The notes below the pieces were generated by a model. It did no database searches. It had not been told where the DNA came from and saw nothing but the letters and a program-made list of their open reading frames with translations. Both the position numbers and the translations under genes were made by a program. From Lachancea mirantina (Eukaryota; Ascomycota; Saccharomycetes; Saccharomycetales; Saccharomycetaceae), in assembly GCA_900074745.1 (NCBI GenBank), contig LT598468.1, positions 372,001 through 436,000 on the forward strand: 64,000 bases of DNA. Reading direction: 5' to 3'. This document shows, in pieces, positions 46,224-57,219 of this stretch. Each line of letters starts with the position of its first letter. The first letter of the stretch is position 1.

Positions 46224-46934
46224 ATGTCGAATTCTTTGTTGACTGCAGATATTGCTGGCGATACGATTATAGAAAACCAACCAGCTACAAATGAAAGGTC
46301 TAAATTGATGTGGAAAGCCTACAATAATGAGACCTGGTCGATCAAAAACCTTGGTGATCAAAAGATGATTAGGACAGAGAATCCAATACTGTATCAAATC
46401 TGCATGGTCGAGAATATAAGTCGGTCGAAGTTGAACCTTATAGATGATTTGAAGGTACGAATTGACCCAAGAACCCAACGTGTTGATCGATTAAATTCAA
46501 CCAAGCATGGTGATGCTCGGGACTATGCAAAAAAAAAAAATTCCTCAGAAGACACATCGCTAATTACTGCTATGGATGTCGAATCGGACATGCCTCCGTT
46601 GGAGGGGAATGACGGTAATGGGGCGAATAAAACCGTTTACAAATTAACGTTACAGGATAAATCTGGGGCTATGTTTTATGCCATGAATTTGAAGCCAATG
46701 AGTATGCTCAAAAACGACGGAGCTGCGTGTATGTTAGGTGCCAAACTCGTGATTCTACCGGGTGCCTTCTTCAACAGAGGCGTCTTTCTCCTGGACGACA
46801 AGACCGCCACTTTCATGGGCGGCGTTGTGAAAAAGTGGAACGACGGCCGAGATAATAAGACATGCGAGTATTTGGAGGCAAGGCTCGCAGATCAAGTCTC
46901 GCCTGGTGTTAGAAAAAGGAGGGCAGTTGACTAG
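46224..46934 (+). CDS. RMI1: Rmi1, OB-fold subunit of the Sgs1-Top3-Rmi1 complex
   Basis: A 236-aa protein (S. cerevisiae 241) of the dissolvasome that resolves recombination intermediates. An N-terminal helical region (residues 1-60) precedes the OB-fold (TVYKLTLQDKSGAMFYAMNLKPMSML...GAKLVILPGAFFNRGVFLLDDKTATFMGG). Position beside MET12 and RAD1 matches YPL024W-YPL023C-YPL022W, which carries much of the identification. The start is the ATG at 46224. A 12-A homopolymer (46529-46540) lies inside the coding frame (DYAKKKNSS). Stop is 35 bp from the convergent MET12 stop. Confidence 0.88.
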   Translation: MSNSLLTADIAGDTIIENQPATNERSKLMWKAYNNETWSIKNLGDQKMIRTENPILYQICMVENISRSKLNLIDDLKVRIDPRTQRVDRLNSTKHGDARDYAKKKNSSEDTSLITAMDVESDMPPLEGNDGNGANKTVYKLTLQDKSGAMFYAMNLKPMSMLKNDGAACMLGAKLVILPGAFFNRGVFLLDDKTATFMGGVVKKWNDGRDNKTCEYLEARLADQVSPGVRKRRAVD

Positions 46935-46969
46935 ATTCGAGGCGCTGGCGTTCGTGGTAAAAGTCATTT

Positions 46970-48910
<1,941 letters not shown>

Positions 48911-49035
48911 CTAATCTCTCTTTAAAGCTTTTTCTTCTCTCCTTCAACATCCATACTTGAGAAGATCAATTGCTAGAAAAATTTCAAGGTTATTTCTAAA
49001 GGCTGGTGATGGGATGAGCAAGAACCATACAGGAA

Positions 49036-52000
49036 ATGTCACTCTTCGTCAGAGATGAATCAGATGATGAAGAATTGAACGTTGAGCTGTCAAGACATGA
49101 CGATGATTCTGACGGGGGGCAAAGGGATGATTTAGATCAAGAGTTATACCCTTTAATTTTGGATGATAATGACAATCATATAAAACCGAACGTGGAAGAA
49201 ATCAGAGCCGTAGACATTCAATTGTCTCTTCCATTACCTTTTCAGCAAATTGTTGTTGAAAATATGCTTTCTTCTGACGATTGTTTGTTGATTCTAGGTA
49301 CAGGATTGGGTACTGAACCGATTGTAGGTAATTTATTGCATGTTTTGGCTACTCCAACTCGAATAGACGGGCAAGACAAGCGATCGTTGGTTTTGCTATT
49401 GAATTCTAGTGAAGAGGATAATGAGAAAATTATGGAAGAGCTTTTAGAGCTTTCTTGGTTTACGACATGCGACGAAAACCAACGACCTTTTAATGTCGTG
49501 AACTCCGATGGACTTTCTGTTGAGAAAAGAAGGCAAACTTATCTAGAAGGTGGGATCATATCTGTCACGTCTAGGATCTTGATCGTAGATTTACTTTCCG
49601 GGATTCTACACCCCAACAAAATTACGGGGCTTATGATCATGCATGTGGACACTTTGCACAATTATTCTAACGAATCCTTTATTGTTGAAATGTATCGATC
49701 CGTCAACAAATGGGGATTTATCAAAGCGGTTTCTGATTCTCCAGAGTCGTTTGTCAGTGAGTTTTCACCTTTGGCACGCAAGTTAAAGGATCTAAGGCTC
49801 AAAAAGGTGCTTCTCTGGCCTCGATTCCATGTCGATATTTCGGCTTCGCTAAATTTTAATAAGGATAACAAAGTCACAGAAGTCAAGATTTCGCTCACAG
49901 ATGCAATGTCCCATATTCAATTTGGCCTGTTTGAGTGCTTGAAAAAGTGCATAGACGAATTGAACCGGAAAAATCCAACTCTTGCCTTAGAGTCTTGGAA
50001 TATTGACAACTGTTTGCATCCGAATTTTTTGAAGTCCATTCATGCTGTTTTGACACCCAATTGGCATCGAATCTCTTTTGAATCTAAACAGCTTGTGAGG
50101 GATATCAACACCTTGAGAAAACTTTTACATGCTTTGACTAGCTATGACGCTGTTGATTTCTATGAAATGATTCAGATTATATTAGATGCCAACAAACCTT
50201 CTGTGGGCAGAAAATATTTGGAATCACCATGGTTAATGGCAGAAGAATCGCAAATTGTTATATCGTACGCCAAAAGTCGAGTTTATCGCGAAGAAAAGTA
50301 TGAGTTGGAAGAGTTACCCAAATGGGAGCAACTTATCGCAATTTTAAAAGACATATCGCAGGACATTATGGAAAGCACTGTTGCTAAGGGACCGGTTCTC
50401 ATAATGTGCTCTGATGAACGTACCTGCAGACAGGTTAAAAAAATCGCTAGTTACTCTGGTCAGCCAATGGGCCTGAGAAGATTCATGATGCGTAAACTCA
50501 AAGCATATATGGCCAGGGTGGAGGCCATCAAAAAGACTGCAAAGGATATTCAAGAGGTGAATGAAGCCAATACTGTCAATGGAGAAATTCAAGTCTCTCG
50601 CGCGTTTGCAAAAGAAGACGTAATTTCAAAAAGAAGACGCACACGTGGCGCTGCCGCTGTCGCTGCTGTGAATCGTCTGAAAAACTCCTCTGCAGCTGGA
50701 GGAGAGGACCTAGACGCGCTCATTACGATTGATGATATAGAAAAGCAAATGAGTAGTGTGATGGGAACGGACGATTTTTTTCACAGTTCAGCTGACAATG
50801 AAATTGATGAATTTGATGACATCTTAGGAGGCAATGACGAACTCAAGGAAGAGGAAGATGATCTGAGCGGCTCGCATGAACTCTCTAACGAAGACCTAGA
50901 GGCCGTTGATGCAACTTTGCAATACTTTGAATACATCAATAGAGAAGATTTGATATTCGTGGAAAAATTCCATAATAAGACTAATGACTTACTGCTTCAA
51001 GAGATTATGCCATCTTATCTTATAATGTATGAACCCGATCTCAGTTTCATCAGGAAGGTCGAAATTTACAAAGCTGTCTACAAAGATCTGTCGCCGAAAG
51101 TCTATTTCATGTACTACGGTGATAGTGTTGAAGAGCAACGGCATCTGACTGCCATAAGGAAGGAAAAGGAGGCATTCACTAAACTTATCAGAGAGCACTC
51201 CCAATTGGCGCAACATTACGAGACGAACGAAGATCTTTCGCGTTATAGAAATTTAGCACAACGCAAGCTCCAACTTTCTCGGTCCCTTCGTAGCTCAAGA
51301 GCCGCAGGCGGCCAGAAAGCGTTTGATACTGTTGAGAGAGACGTAGTTGTAGTTGATATTCGAGAGTTTAGAGCGCCTTTACCGGGTTTACTCTTCAGAT
51401 ACGGGGTCAAGGTTGTGCCATGCATGTTGACGGTAGGTGACTATGTCCTCACACCACAAATTTGCGTTGAAAGAAAGTCTATACCTGACTTAATCTCCAG
51501 TTTCAAGAGTGGTCGATTGAGTGAACAATGCAAGAGAATGGCCAAATATTACGACTTCCCCACACTTCTCATAGAGTTCAGCGATTATGAATCATTCTCG
51601 CTCGAGCCCTTTAGCGAGCGTAGATACGGAGCTGCTACCTCAAACACCCACCCAATTTCGGGGAAGCTGATGCAGGACGAGATTCAAATGCAGCTGGCCA
51701 AACTTGTCATGGCTCATCCATCTCTTAGAATTGTATGGTCGTCTTCTCCACTTCAGACCGTTAACATACTTTTGGAAATCAAAACTGATCGAGCTCAGCC
51801 CGATCCTAGTGCATGTGTTCAAATTGGTCTTAAATCCAAACAAGTCAGCAGCATCGGGCCTCAAGGAGATAAAGCTAACAAGGTAAAGCTCAAAGAGCTT
51901 CTTTTAGTGCCAGGTTTATCTAATATTGATTATTACAATCTCGTTAGAAGATGCAAGAGTTACAGAAATCTACAGGAGATGACGCTCGATCAAATTAGGG

Positions 52001-52092
52001 ACATCATTGATGACTTTGATCTGACGGAGCGCATTTGGAACTATGTACGCCGGGAAGAGGAGGATGGCGATGATTTTGCGACCTCCTCGTAA
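49036..52092 (+). CDS. RAD1: Rad1 (XPF) nucleotide-excision-repair endonuclease subunit
   Basis: With Rad10 it cuts 5' of lesions and removes nonhomologous flaps. The 1018-aa protein (S. cerevisiae 1100) has an acidic N-terminus, a helicase-like domain without ATPase motifs (LPLPFQQIVVENMLSSDDCLLILGTG), a basic/acidic linker (SKRRRTRGAAAVAAVN), and the XPF nuclease motif VERKSIPDLISSFKSGRL with the catalytic ERKxxxD at 812-818. The C-terminus is a tandem helix-hairpin-helix domain (LLLVPGLSNIDYYNLVRRCKSYRNLQEMTLDQIRDII). Divergent from MET12 (143 bp), convergent with SWI1. Confidence 0.97.
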   Translation: MSLFVRDESDDEELNVELSRHDDDSDGGQRDDLDQELYPLILDDNDNHIKPNVEEIRAVDIQLSLPLPFQQIVVENMLSSDDCLLILGTGLGTEPIVGNLLHVLATPTRIDGQDKRSLVLLLNSSEEDNEKIMEELLELSWFTTCDENQRPFNVVNSDGLSVEKRRQTYLEGGIISVTSRILIVDLLSGILHPNKITGLMIMHVDTLHNYSNESFIVEMYRSVNKWGFIKAVSDSPESFVSEFSPLARKLKDLRLKKVLLWPRFHVDISASLNFNKDNKVTEVKISLTDAMSHIQFGLFECLKKCIDELNRKNPTLALESWNIDNCLHPNFLKSIHAVLTPNWHRISFESKQLVRDINTLRKLLHALTSYDAVDFYEMIQIILDANKPSVGRKYLESPWLMAEESQIVISYAKSRVYREEKYELEELPKWEQLIAILKDISQDIMESTVAKGPVLIMCSDERTCRQVKKIASYSGQPMGLRRFMMRKLKAYMARVEAIKKTAKDIQEVNEANTVNGEIQVSRAFAKEDVISKRRRTRGAAAVAAVNRLKNSSAAGGEDLDALITIDDIEKQMSSVMGTDDFFHSSADNEIDEFDDILGGNDELKEEEDDLSGSHELSNEDLEAVDATLQYFEYINREDLIFVEKFHNKTNDLLLQEIMPSYLIMYEPDLSFIRKVEIYKAVYKDLSPKVYFMYYGDSVEEQRHLTAIRKEKEAFTKLIREHSQLAQHYETNEDLSRYRNLAQRKLQLSRSLRSSRAAGGQKAFDTVERDVVVVDIREFRAPLPGLLFRYGVKVVPCMLTVGDYVLTPQICVERKSIPDLISSFKSGRLSEQCKRMAKYYDFPTLLIEFSDYESFSLEPFSERRYGAATSNTHPISGKLMQDEIQMQLAKLVMAHPSLRIVWSSSPLQTVNILLEIKTDRAQPDPSACVQIGLKSKQVSSIGPQGDKANKVKLKELLLVPGLSNIDYYNLVRRCKSYRNLQEMTLDQIRDIIDDFDLTERIWNYVRREEEDGDDFATSS

Positions 52093-52171
52093 GAAAAACC
52101 TCCGAATTCAAGGTAATTCTGCCCATCAATAAGTAAACCATCCGATTCATCTTTATTAAAATTCATTTCAG

Positions 52172-55100
52172 TCATCCGTCAAATCGGCAAAGCAGGTCAT
52201 TTCTCAGTTCATACAAGGAATTCATTTCCCTTACAATGGAAACATCCGCAAGAGGATTAGTCAACAGTGAGAATGTTGTGGATTCAGAGGGCAAAAAATT
52301 GGGGATGCTTACTATTTCCTTAATGCTTTCAGAATCAACTGACTTTTGACCATCTTCATCTTTTTCACACAGTTCTATGCTCTTCTGCACTAAGACCTTT
52401 ATCAATTGCAATGCTTTGGCACTGACAGAGTTGAATAAAAGCTTCAAATGCTTCAAGTTATTACTTGTATGAATCCCCACATTAGATAAGGCTTCACTCA
52501 ATCGCCTTAAGCTGGAGCCCGCATACTCTTCTGAAGTTAACCATTCCAATGGTAAGTTGGGACCCGTGGGGGCCCACTCACCTTTCTCGATGAAAGAAAC
52601 AAGTGATAAAAGGGCTGTCATGCTTTGAGAAATCGTGGGACCAATCTCTTCGACCAGTGTTGGTGTGTTGTTTAGTTGTTGGACCGGAATCGTAGAAATC
52701 AGAAGAGAAAACATGTCATTTAAAAGTTTGTAGTCATGATTAGTGTGAGAACTTTTTTCGGCGTAAAACTTGAGTAACTTTTGACAGATTTTGACGTCTT
52801 GAGGATCACTTTCTGTTTCTAGCTGGTTTAGCAAAAGAGATCTGATGAAGTATCGATTAGGGAAACCAAGCGAAAGGATTTTGGCGAGAACATCAGCTCC
52901 AAATCCTTGATATTTGCTCATACTAACTGAGTATTCTGGAAATGTGAGATGACTTTGATCACACATTACATTTTTGGCCTCGCCGAAGCTTAGAACTAAG
53001 AAAAGAAGTAGACAGGAGTCAACCATTGTATCGACTCGGAATAGATGAGCAATGTTTGTCATAAGGATGATTAGATCCTTTTTAAAGTTTAGGCATTTCC
53101 GATGAAACACCAGCTTATCTGATTGCAGGAAAACGGCCCAAAGAAGGTCGGAAATGAATCTTTTCAAGGATAAATTGGACGCCAATATTGATGAATTTGT
53201 TTCACTGAAAGACAAATTCCTGATTACCATCGAAATAGTTGACAGTTGATCCACTAAGAGAACGACTCTACTTTCGGCACCACGAGTTGTAACTTTCGTG
53301 AATATGTCGCCAACCTCGTCGCGGACACTTCTGAGGGACTTCAAATAAGAAGGCAAACTAAGCTTACACTCTTCCAGCGGTGTTGCGAACCGCAAGGGTT
53401 GATCTAAAAAGTCCCACTTTTCCACGCTGAGCTCAACTGGATGAGGGGTCGTCTCATAAATGCTTTTATCCATTAAGTCGGCATCTGCTTGCGATCCTGG
53501 TGATTTAGCCTGCTCCATATCCTCTCCAGTAAGTGAGTCAACGATAATTTTAATTTCATTGCACATGTCTTTTTGATCATTTTGGGAGGCAAAAACTGTA
53601 TCAGTCAAGGTATCATTCAAAGAGTAGGACGTCGGACTCTCTATGAGTGCAGGCACATTGTAGTTCTCAAGGTATTCATCAGAATTGTAGTTTGAGTTAT
53701 TTCCCCCCTGAGTACAGAGTTCATTTAAGATCTTTGAGCCCAGGCTGGCTATGGCGTCAACAAATGCCTCCGATTGATTTAAGGGTATTTTTATAACACC
53801 ATCCGCGCTTAACACTAATAGCGTATTCAAGGCAACGTTCACCTCTGATACGCGACCAGCCTGTAGACACAAAGTCAGCGCGTGCAAATTAACGGTGCCT
53901 AGCTCAGGCGCATATAAAAAGATCGGCTTATTGGCGTCGATTTTTTCGCCCACTTGTGAGATAGCACGTATATCATAACCATTGGACGTCTCGATGGGTC
54001 GCCTCATGGGTACATAATTCCGTGCAAATGATCTCTTGTAAACTTTCGGAACTTTGGGAGAGTTTGCATGCATTCCCTGTTGAATCTGATCGTGTGGCAG
54101 TTGAGCTTGTTGTTGCTGCATTTGCCGTAGCTGAGCTTGTTGCAGGGCAAGTTGCTTTTGTTTTTGTTGCCTGAGATACTGATCTGGTCCTGAAGCTTCA
54201 TTGGCACCCCATTGAGTTTGTTGTTCAGTTTCGAGCTCCTTCTTTGTCTTCTTTTTTGCCCTGGGCTTCCTCGGTTTCTTCGCAGCCGCATTTTTGTTGT
54301 GAAAAGCTTGATCGTTGTTTGCAGCTCCAGTGGAGATTAGAGTACTAATGGCGCTTTCGTTTTGAGATCCACTAGTTACTCGGGGACCACTCAACTTCCG
54401 AAGCAGTTCTTGGAAAAATTGCTGCAAGAATAGTCTTTTGGATTGATTTTCTTTCATACCTTCGGGAGACGTGAGATACTTCTCATAGGGAAGTAAAATA
54501 TGGTAGTACACCGCGGTTAGTTGTTGCGAGCAGTCATCTGGGAATTGCAGTTTTTGCGCCAGCATGGACCATTGTTGGAATCTAGTTACACTTTCACCTC
54601 CTCCTAGCTTTTGCACCATCGCGTAAAGAATAAACAGATTTACACGGCGACCACGAATCTCGGGCAAAGCATGTAGAGGAGCCCCACGTCGTTTGCAACT
54701 TTCTAAAAGGGATTTCATAAATAGTTCGTATTGTTTGTTGTTCAATTCGCCTCTCACACGCGCCTGGGTTTCTGGATCCAAGTTTTGGATGATTTGCTGC
54801 TGCTGCATATGTGGAGATGTCGCGGCCGGAGAAACTTGAGTCGGAGCCGCTGTCTGTGTCATTTGTGAGGATTGTGCAGCAAACGCGTTACTATTTTGCT
54901 GACCATCACTAGGTGTTCCGGCTCCCGCTTGGCTTTGCTGAAGCGTCTGTAACTTATATCGCTGTTGCTGTTGTTGTCTTTGCTGTAGCGCAGCAAACAT
55001 ACCGGCTCGGTCAGCGAAAACACTGTTGGACGATCCAGTATTCGCGGAGCCTTGTCCCTCCGGTACCACTCCACTTGTATTCAAAATCGTTTGAGGCGTT

Positions 55101-55456
55101 GGGGCTTGTGATATCGTATGACCTGCCGCCTGTACTGGCGCTGATGCTTGTGATGGCCCTGTTGTCTGCATGGGAGCTGCTTGATAATTAAACATATCCT
55201 GAGGTGTAGCAGCTACACCTATTACCTGCGGTGGAGACCCCGTATTCATTCCAGCATTCTGTGTCATCGGAGAAAACATAGACGCCGGTGATACCGATTG
55301 AATATTCGGAGATCCAGCGGCACTTGGGGCAGACCTTGCCAAAATCGCTTGCGGAGTTAACGTCGCTCCTGCTTCTTGGAGAGGTCGCGTATCCAGTAAA
55401 TTCATGAAATCATCCTGGTCCTGTCCCTTCGGACCATACTCCCCTTGAGGATCCAT
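52172..55456 (-). CDS. SWI1: SWI/SNF ARID subunit Swi1
   Basis: DNA-binding subunit of the SWI/SNF remodeller. The start is the ATG at 55456 (MDPQGEYGPKGQDQDDFMNLL), giving 1094 aa (S. cerevisiae 1314). The N-terminal 230 residues are rich in Gln, Ser, Ala, Thr and Pro, the kind of region that forms the [SWI+] prion in S. cerevisiae, but here less Asn-rich. The ARID domain is at about 235-330 (FMKSLLESCKRRGAPLHALPEIRGRRVNLFILYAMVQKLGG...YYHILLPYEKYL). Then come a basic KKPRKPRAKKKTKKE tract, a Gln-rich segment and a helical C-terminal half. Ortholog of YPL016W. Confidence 0.95.
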   Translation of the reverse strand: MDPQGEYGPKGQDQDDFMNLLDTRPLQEAGATLTPQAILARSAPSAAGSPNIQSVSPASMFSPMTQNAGMNTGSPPQVIGVAATPQDMFNYQAAPMQTTGPSQASAPVQAAGHTISQAPTPQTILNTSGVVPEGQGSANTGSSNSVFADRAGMFAALQQRQQQQQRYKLQTLQQSQAGAGTPSDGQQNSNAFAAQSSQMTQTAAPTQVSPAATSPHMQQQQIIQNLDPETQARVRGELNNKQYELFMKSLLESCKRRGAPLHALPEIRGRRVNLFILYAMVQKLGGGESVTRFQQWSMLAQKLQFPDDCSQQLTAVYYHILLPYEKYLTSPEGMKENQSKRLFLQQFFQELLRKLSGPRVTSGSQNESAISTLISTGAANNDQAFHNKNAAAKKPRKPRAKKKTKKELETEQQTQWGANEASGPDQYLRQQKQKQLALQQAQLRQMQQQQAQLPHDQIQQGMHANSPKVPKVYKRSFARNYVPMRRPIETSNGYDIRAISQVGEKIDANKPIFLYAPELGTVNLHALTLCLQAGRVSEVNVALNTLLVLSADGVIKIPLNQSEAFVDAIASLGSKILNELCTQGGNNSNYNSDEYLENYNVPALIESPTSYSLNDTLTDTVFASQNDQKDMCNEIKIIVDSLTGEDMEQAKSPGSQADADLMDKSIYETTPHPVELSVEKWDFLDQPLRFATPLEECKLSLPSYLKSLRSVRDEVGDIFTKVTTRGAESRVVLLVDQLSTISMVIRNLSFSETNSSILASNLSLKRFISDLLWAVFLQSDKLVFHRKCLNFKKDLIILMTNIAHLFRVDTMVDSCLLLFLVLSFGEAKNVMCDQSHLTFPEYSVSMSKYQGFGADVLAKILSLGFPNRYFIRSLLLNQLETESDPQDVKICQKLLKFYAEKSSHTNHDYKLLNDMFSLLISTIPVQQLNNTPTLVEEIGPTISQSMTALLSLVSFIEKGEWAPTGPNLPLEWLTSEEYAGSSLRRLSEALSNVGIHTSNNLKHLKLLFNSVSAKALQLIKVLVQKSIELCEKDEDGQKSVDSESIKEIVSIPNFLPSESTTFSLLTNPLADVSIVREMNSLYELRNDLLCRFDG

Positions 55457-55903
55457 TCTAAATACCGGAGTTTTTCCCTTCAAGTCCGTTTTGTTTTGTT
55501 TTGTTTGTATCGAAGGTTTAAGATGAGTTTCTGACTTGACAAGATATGATGGAACTTTATTTCGTTCGATATGATATTTAAATCCACCAACAGACTATTT
55601 ATCGTTAAGCATGGATACGTGATGACGGCTCAATTTCCGATTTTGGTTAAAATGCATTCCTAATCATTGTAGCGATTGTCATACAAGCTTAGAAAATGAA
55701 ATGAGATGGTTTCCCAGGACTTCGTATCTTTTGCAGTCTTTTTTCCAGAAAGACGGACTTTAATTGAAAACATTAGGTGTACCGCGAAGAAAAGTTCAGA
55801 AATCAACCTTCCTGTTGTCAAGTAATGGCAAAGAATTTTGGATAGGGCAGCCAGGTGTTGTATATGGTAATAGTCTCGTGCTTTTCTTAGTGTTTACAAT
55901 CGC
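55457..55903. other. SWI1 upstream region
   Basis: About 450 bp between the SWI1 start and the MNN10 stop. A TTTTG pentamer run (three copies plus a partial, 55489-55507) is just upstream of SWI1, probably in its leader. No gene is seen. Confidence 0.55.
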
Positions 55904-56914
55904 CTAAAACAATCCACGAAACCATCTACGGTTGCTGGCTTCCAAAAGCGAGCCGTACCGCTGTATCTCGGCCCAGCAATCGCGACCAAAACTGCAGCCA
56001 GCCATGTTAACAACAAAATCGTGATCAGTTTCTTTATAGAAGAAGCGCGGATCGTTTTCAAATTCAGAGCAAGCTCCAGGTGGGAAAGCGTTGATGGTTC
56101 GGAGGGGCAAAAATGCGGTTTTTTCACGAATCCAAGGTTGGAACGCATAAAGCGCTTCGAGCGCATCTTGCTCTCGATGCTCCCAAACCATATGTTTCTG
56201 TTCGTAACAAACTGGGTCCCACCACATGTCGAGCAAAAGCTTTGACCATTCTGAGTTTTTGATCAAGAACGATCCCAGATTAAACCCGCCGCAATCTTGT
56301 GTGATCAACAAATCGACAGGTTTCGAGTAGTCCACATACGGTATGTCGAGTGGCAAGTTCAAGGGATTGAATTCGTCTAGCATTCGGTAGGAAATCTCGT
56401 CCAAGCGACTAAAAATATGCTTATCCAGCGACATCTCCGGTTCCATAATCAGAGTCTCCATATCCAGCCACCAGAACCATTCGGCGTCCGGGAACTCGCG
56501 CATCGTTTGCTTCAAGATCTCCACTTTTTGCCAGCCTTCCCGGTACTCATGCGAATACCGTCTAGCGGTACGCATGTCCTTGAGCGTAAGTCCATACCCG
56601 TGCTTCTTAGCGTAGGCGCGTTTGTTTTGAATGGAAATTCGCTCGATCGCCCATTCTTGTTCGCCTTTCCATTTCAAAACACCTCCACCTTCGTTCACGG
56701 CCAAAATCAAGACAACTTTTGGCGAAGCGGATGAAAACGAGATTTTGGAGCTCCCAAACCAAAAGAAAACGAACAAAACACAGAAAATCACGAAAATTAT
56801 ATTCTTTTGCCTTGCAAATGTTTCGCTCAGTTTGTTCAATTTCCCACTTCGCCTGTTAAGCTTCCACCGTTTGTCATCTTCTGAATTAAGCGCGTATGGC
56901 GCGCTAGAATCCAT
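55904..56914 (-). CDS. MNN10: Golgi alpha-1,6-mannosyltransferase Mnn10 (GT34)
   Basis: Subunit of M-Pol II that extends the alpha-1,6 mannan backbone. From the ATG at 56914 it is 336 aa, a type II membrane protein: short cytosolic tail, one span (about residues 36-55, IIFVIFCVLFVFFWFG) and a lumenal GT34 domain. FPDAEWFWWLDMETLIMEP carries the acidic sugar-nucleotide motif. LITQDCGGFNLGSFLIKNSEWS and WEHREQDALEAL are family blocks. MNN10 is preferred over MNN11 because the flanking TRS23, PEX5 and PRP28 are its S. cerevisiae neighbours (YDR246W-YDR243C). It is shorter than S. cerevisiae Mnn10 (393). Confidence 0.9.
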   Translation of the reverse strand: MDSSAPYALNSEDDKRWKLNRRSGKLNKLSETFARQKNIIFVIFCVLFVFFWFGSSKISFSSASPKVVLILAVNEGGGVLKWKGEQEWAIERISIQNKRAYAKKHGYGLTLKDMRTARRYSHEYREGWQKVEILKQTMREFPDAEWFWWLDMETLIMEPEMSLDKHIFSRLDEISYRMLDEFNPLNLPLDIPYVDYSKPVDLLITQDCGGFNLGSFLIKNSEWSKLLLDMWWDPVCYEQKHMVWEHREQDALEALYAFQPWIREKTAFLPLRTINAFPPGACSEFENDPRFFYKETDHDFVVNMAGCSFGRDCWAEIQRYGSLLEASNRRWFRGLF

Positions 56915-57219
56915 CTTTGACAATGAGAGAAGAGTCTCGCGGCTTCCAGACCTTCAAAAATGCTGCTATTTGGCGTTGTTATTCCCAGTCAACGCCTTTT
57001 TTCTTGATTGATCCAGGATTAAAAATTGATTAATTGGGCTTTTACCCGGCCGAAGTCACATGCTTTTGATAACCCAACAGCATTAGACATCAACCTGTAG
57101 AGATAATGGCGGCTAAATAGCGTGTGATGGCTTGTTTCTAAACTTGAAATGGCACTGATGGTCGTTATGCATGGTGTCGGGGTCCTTGCGTAAAAAAAGG
57201 GCTTGAAGACGCTATTATT
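56915..57219. other. MNN10 upstream region, nothing recognised
   Basis: About 305 bp between the MNN10 start and the PEX5 stop, both on the minus strand. No RNA gene, repeat or ORF is supported. Confidence 0.5.
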
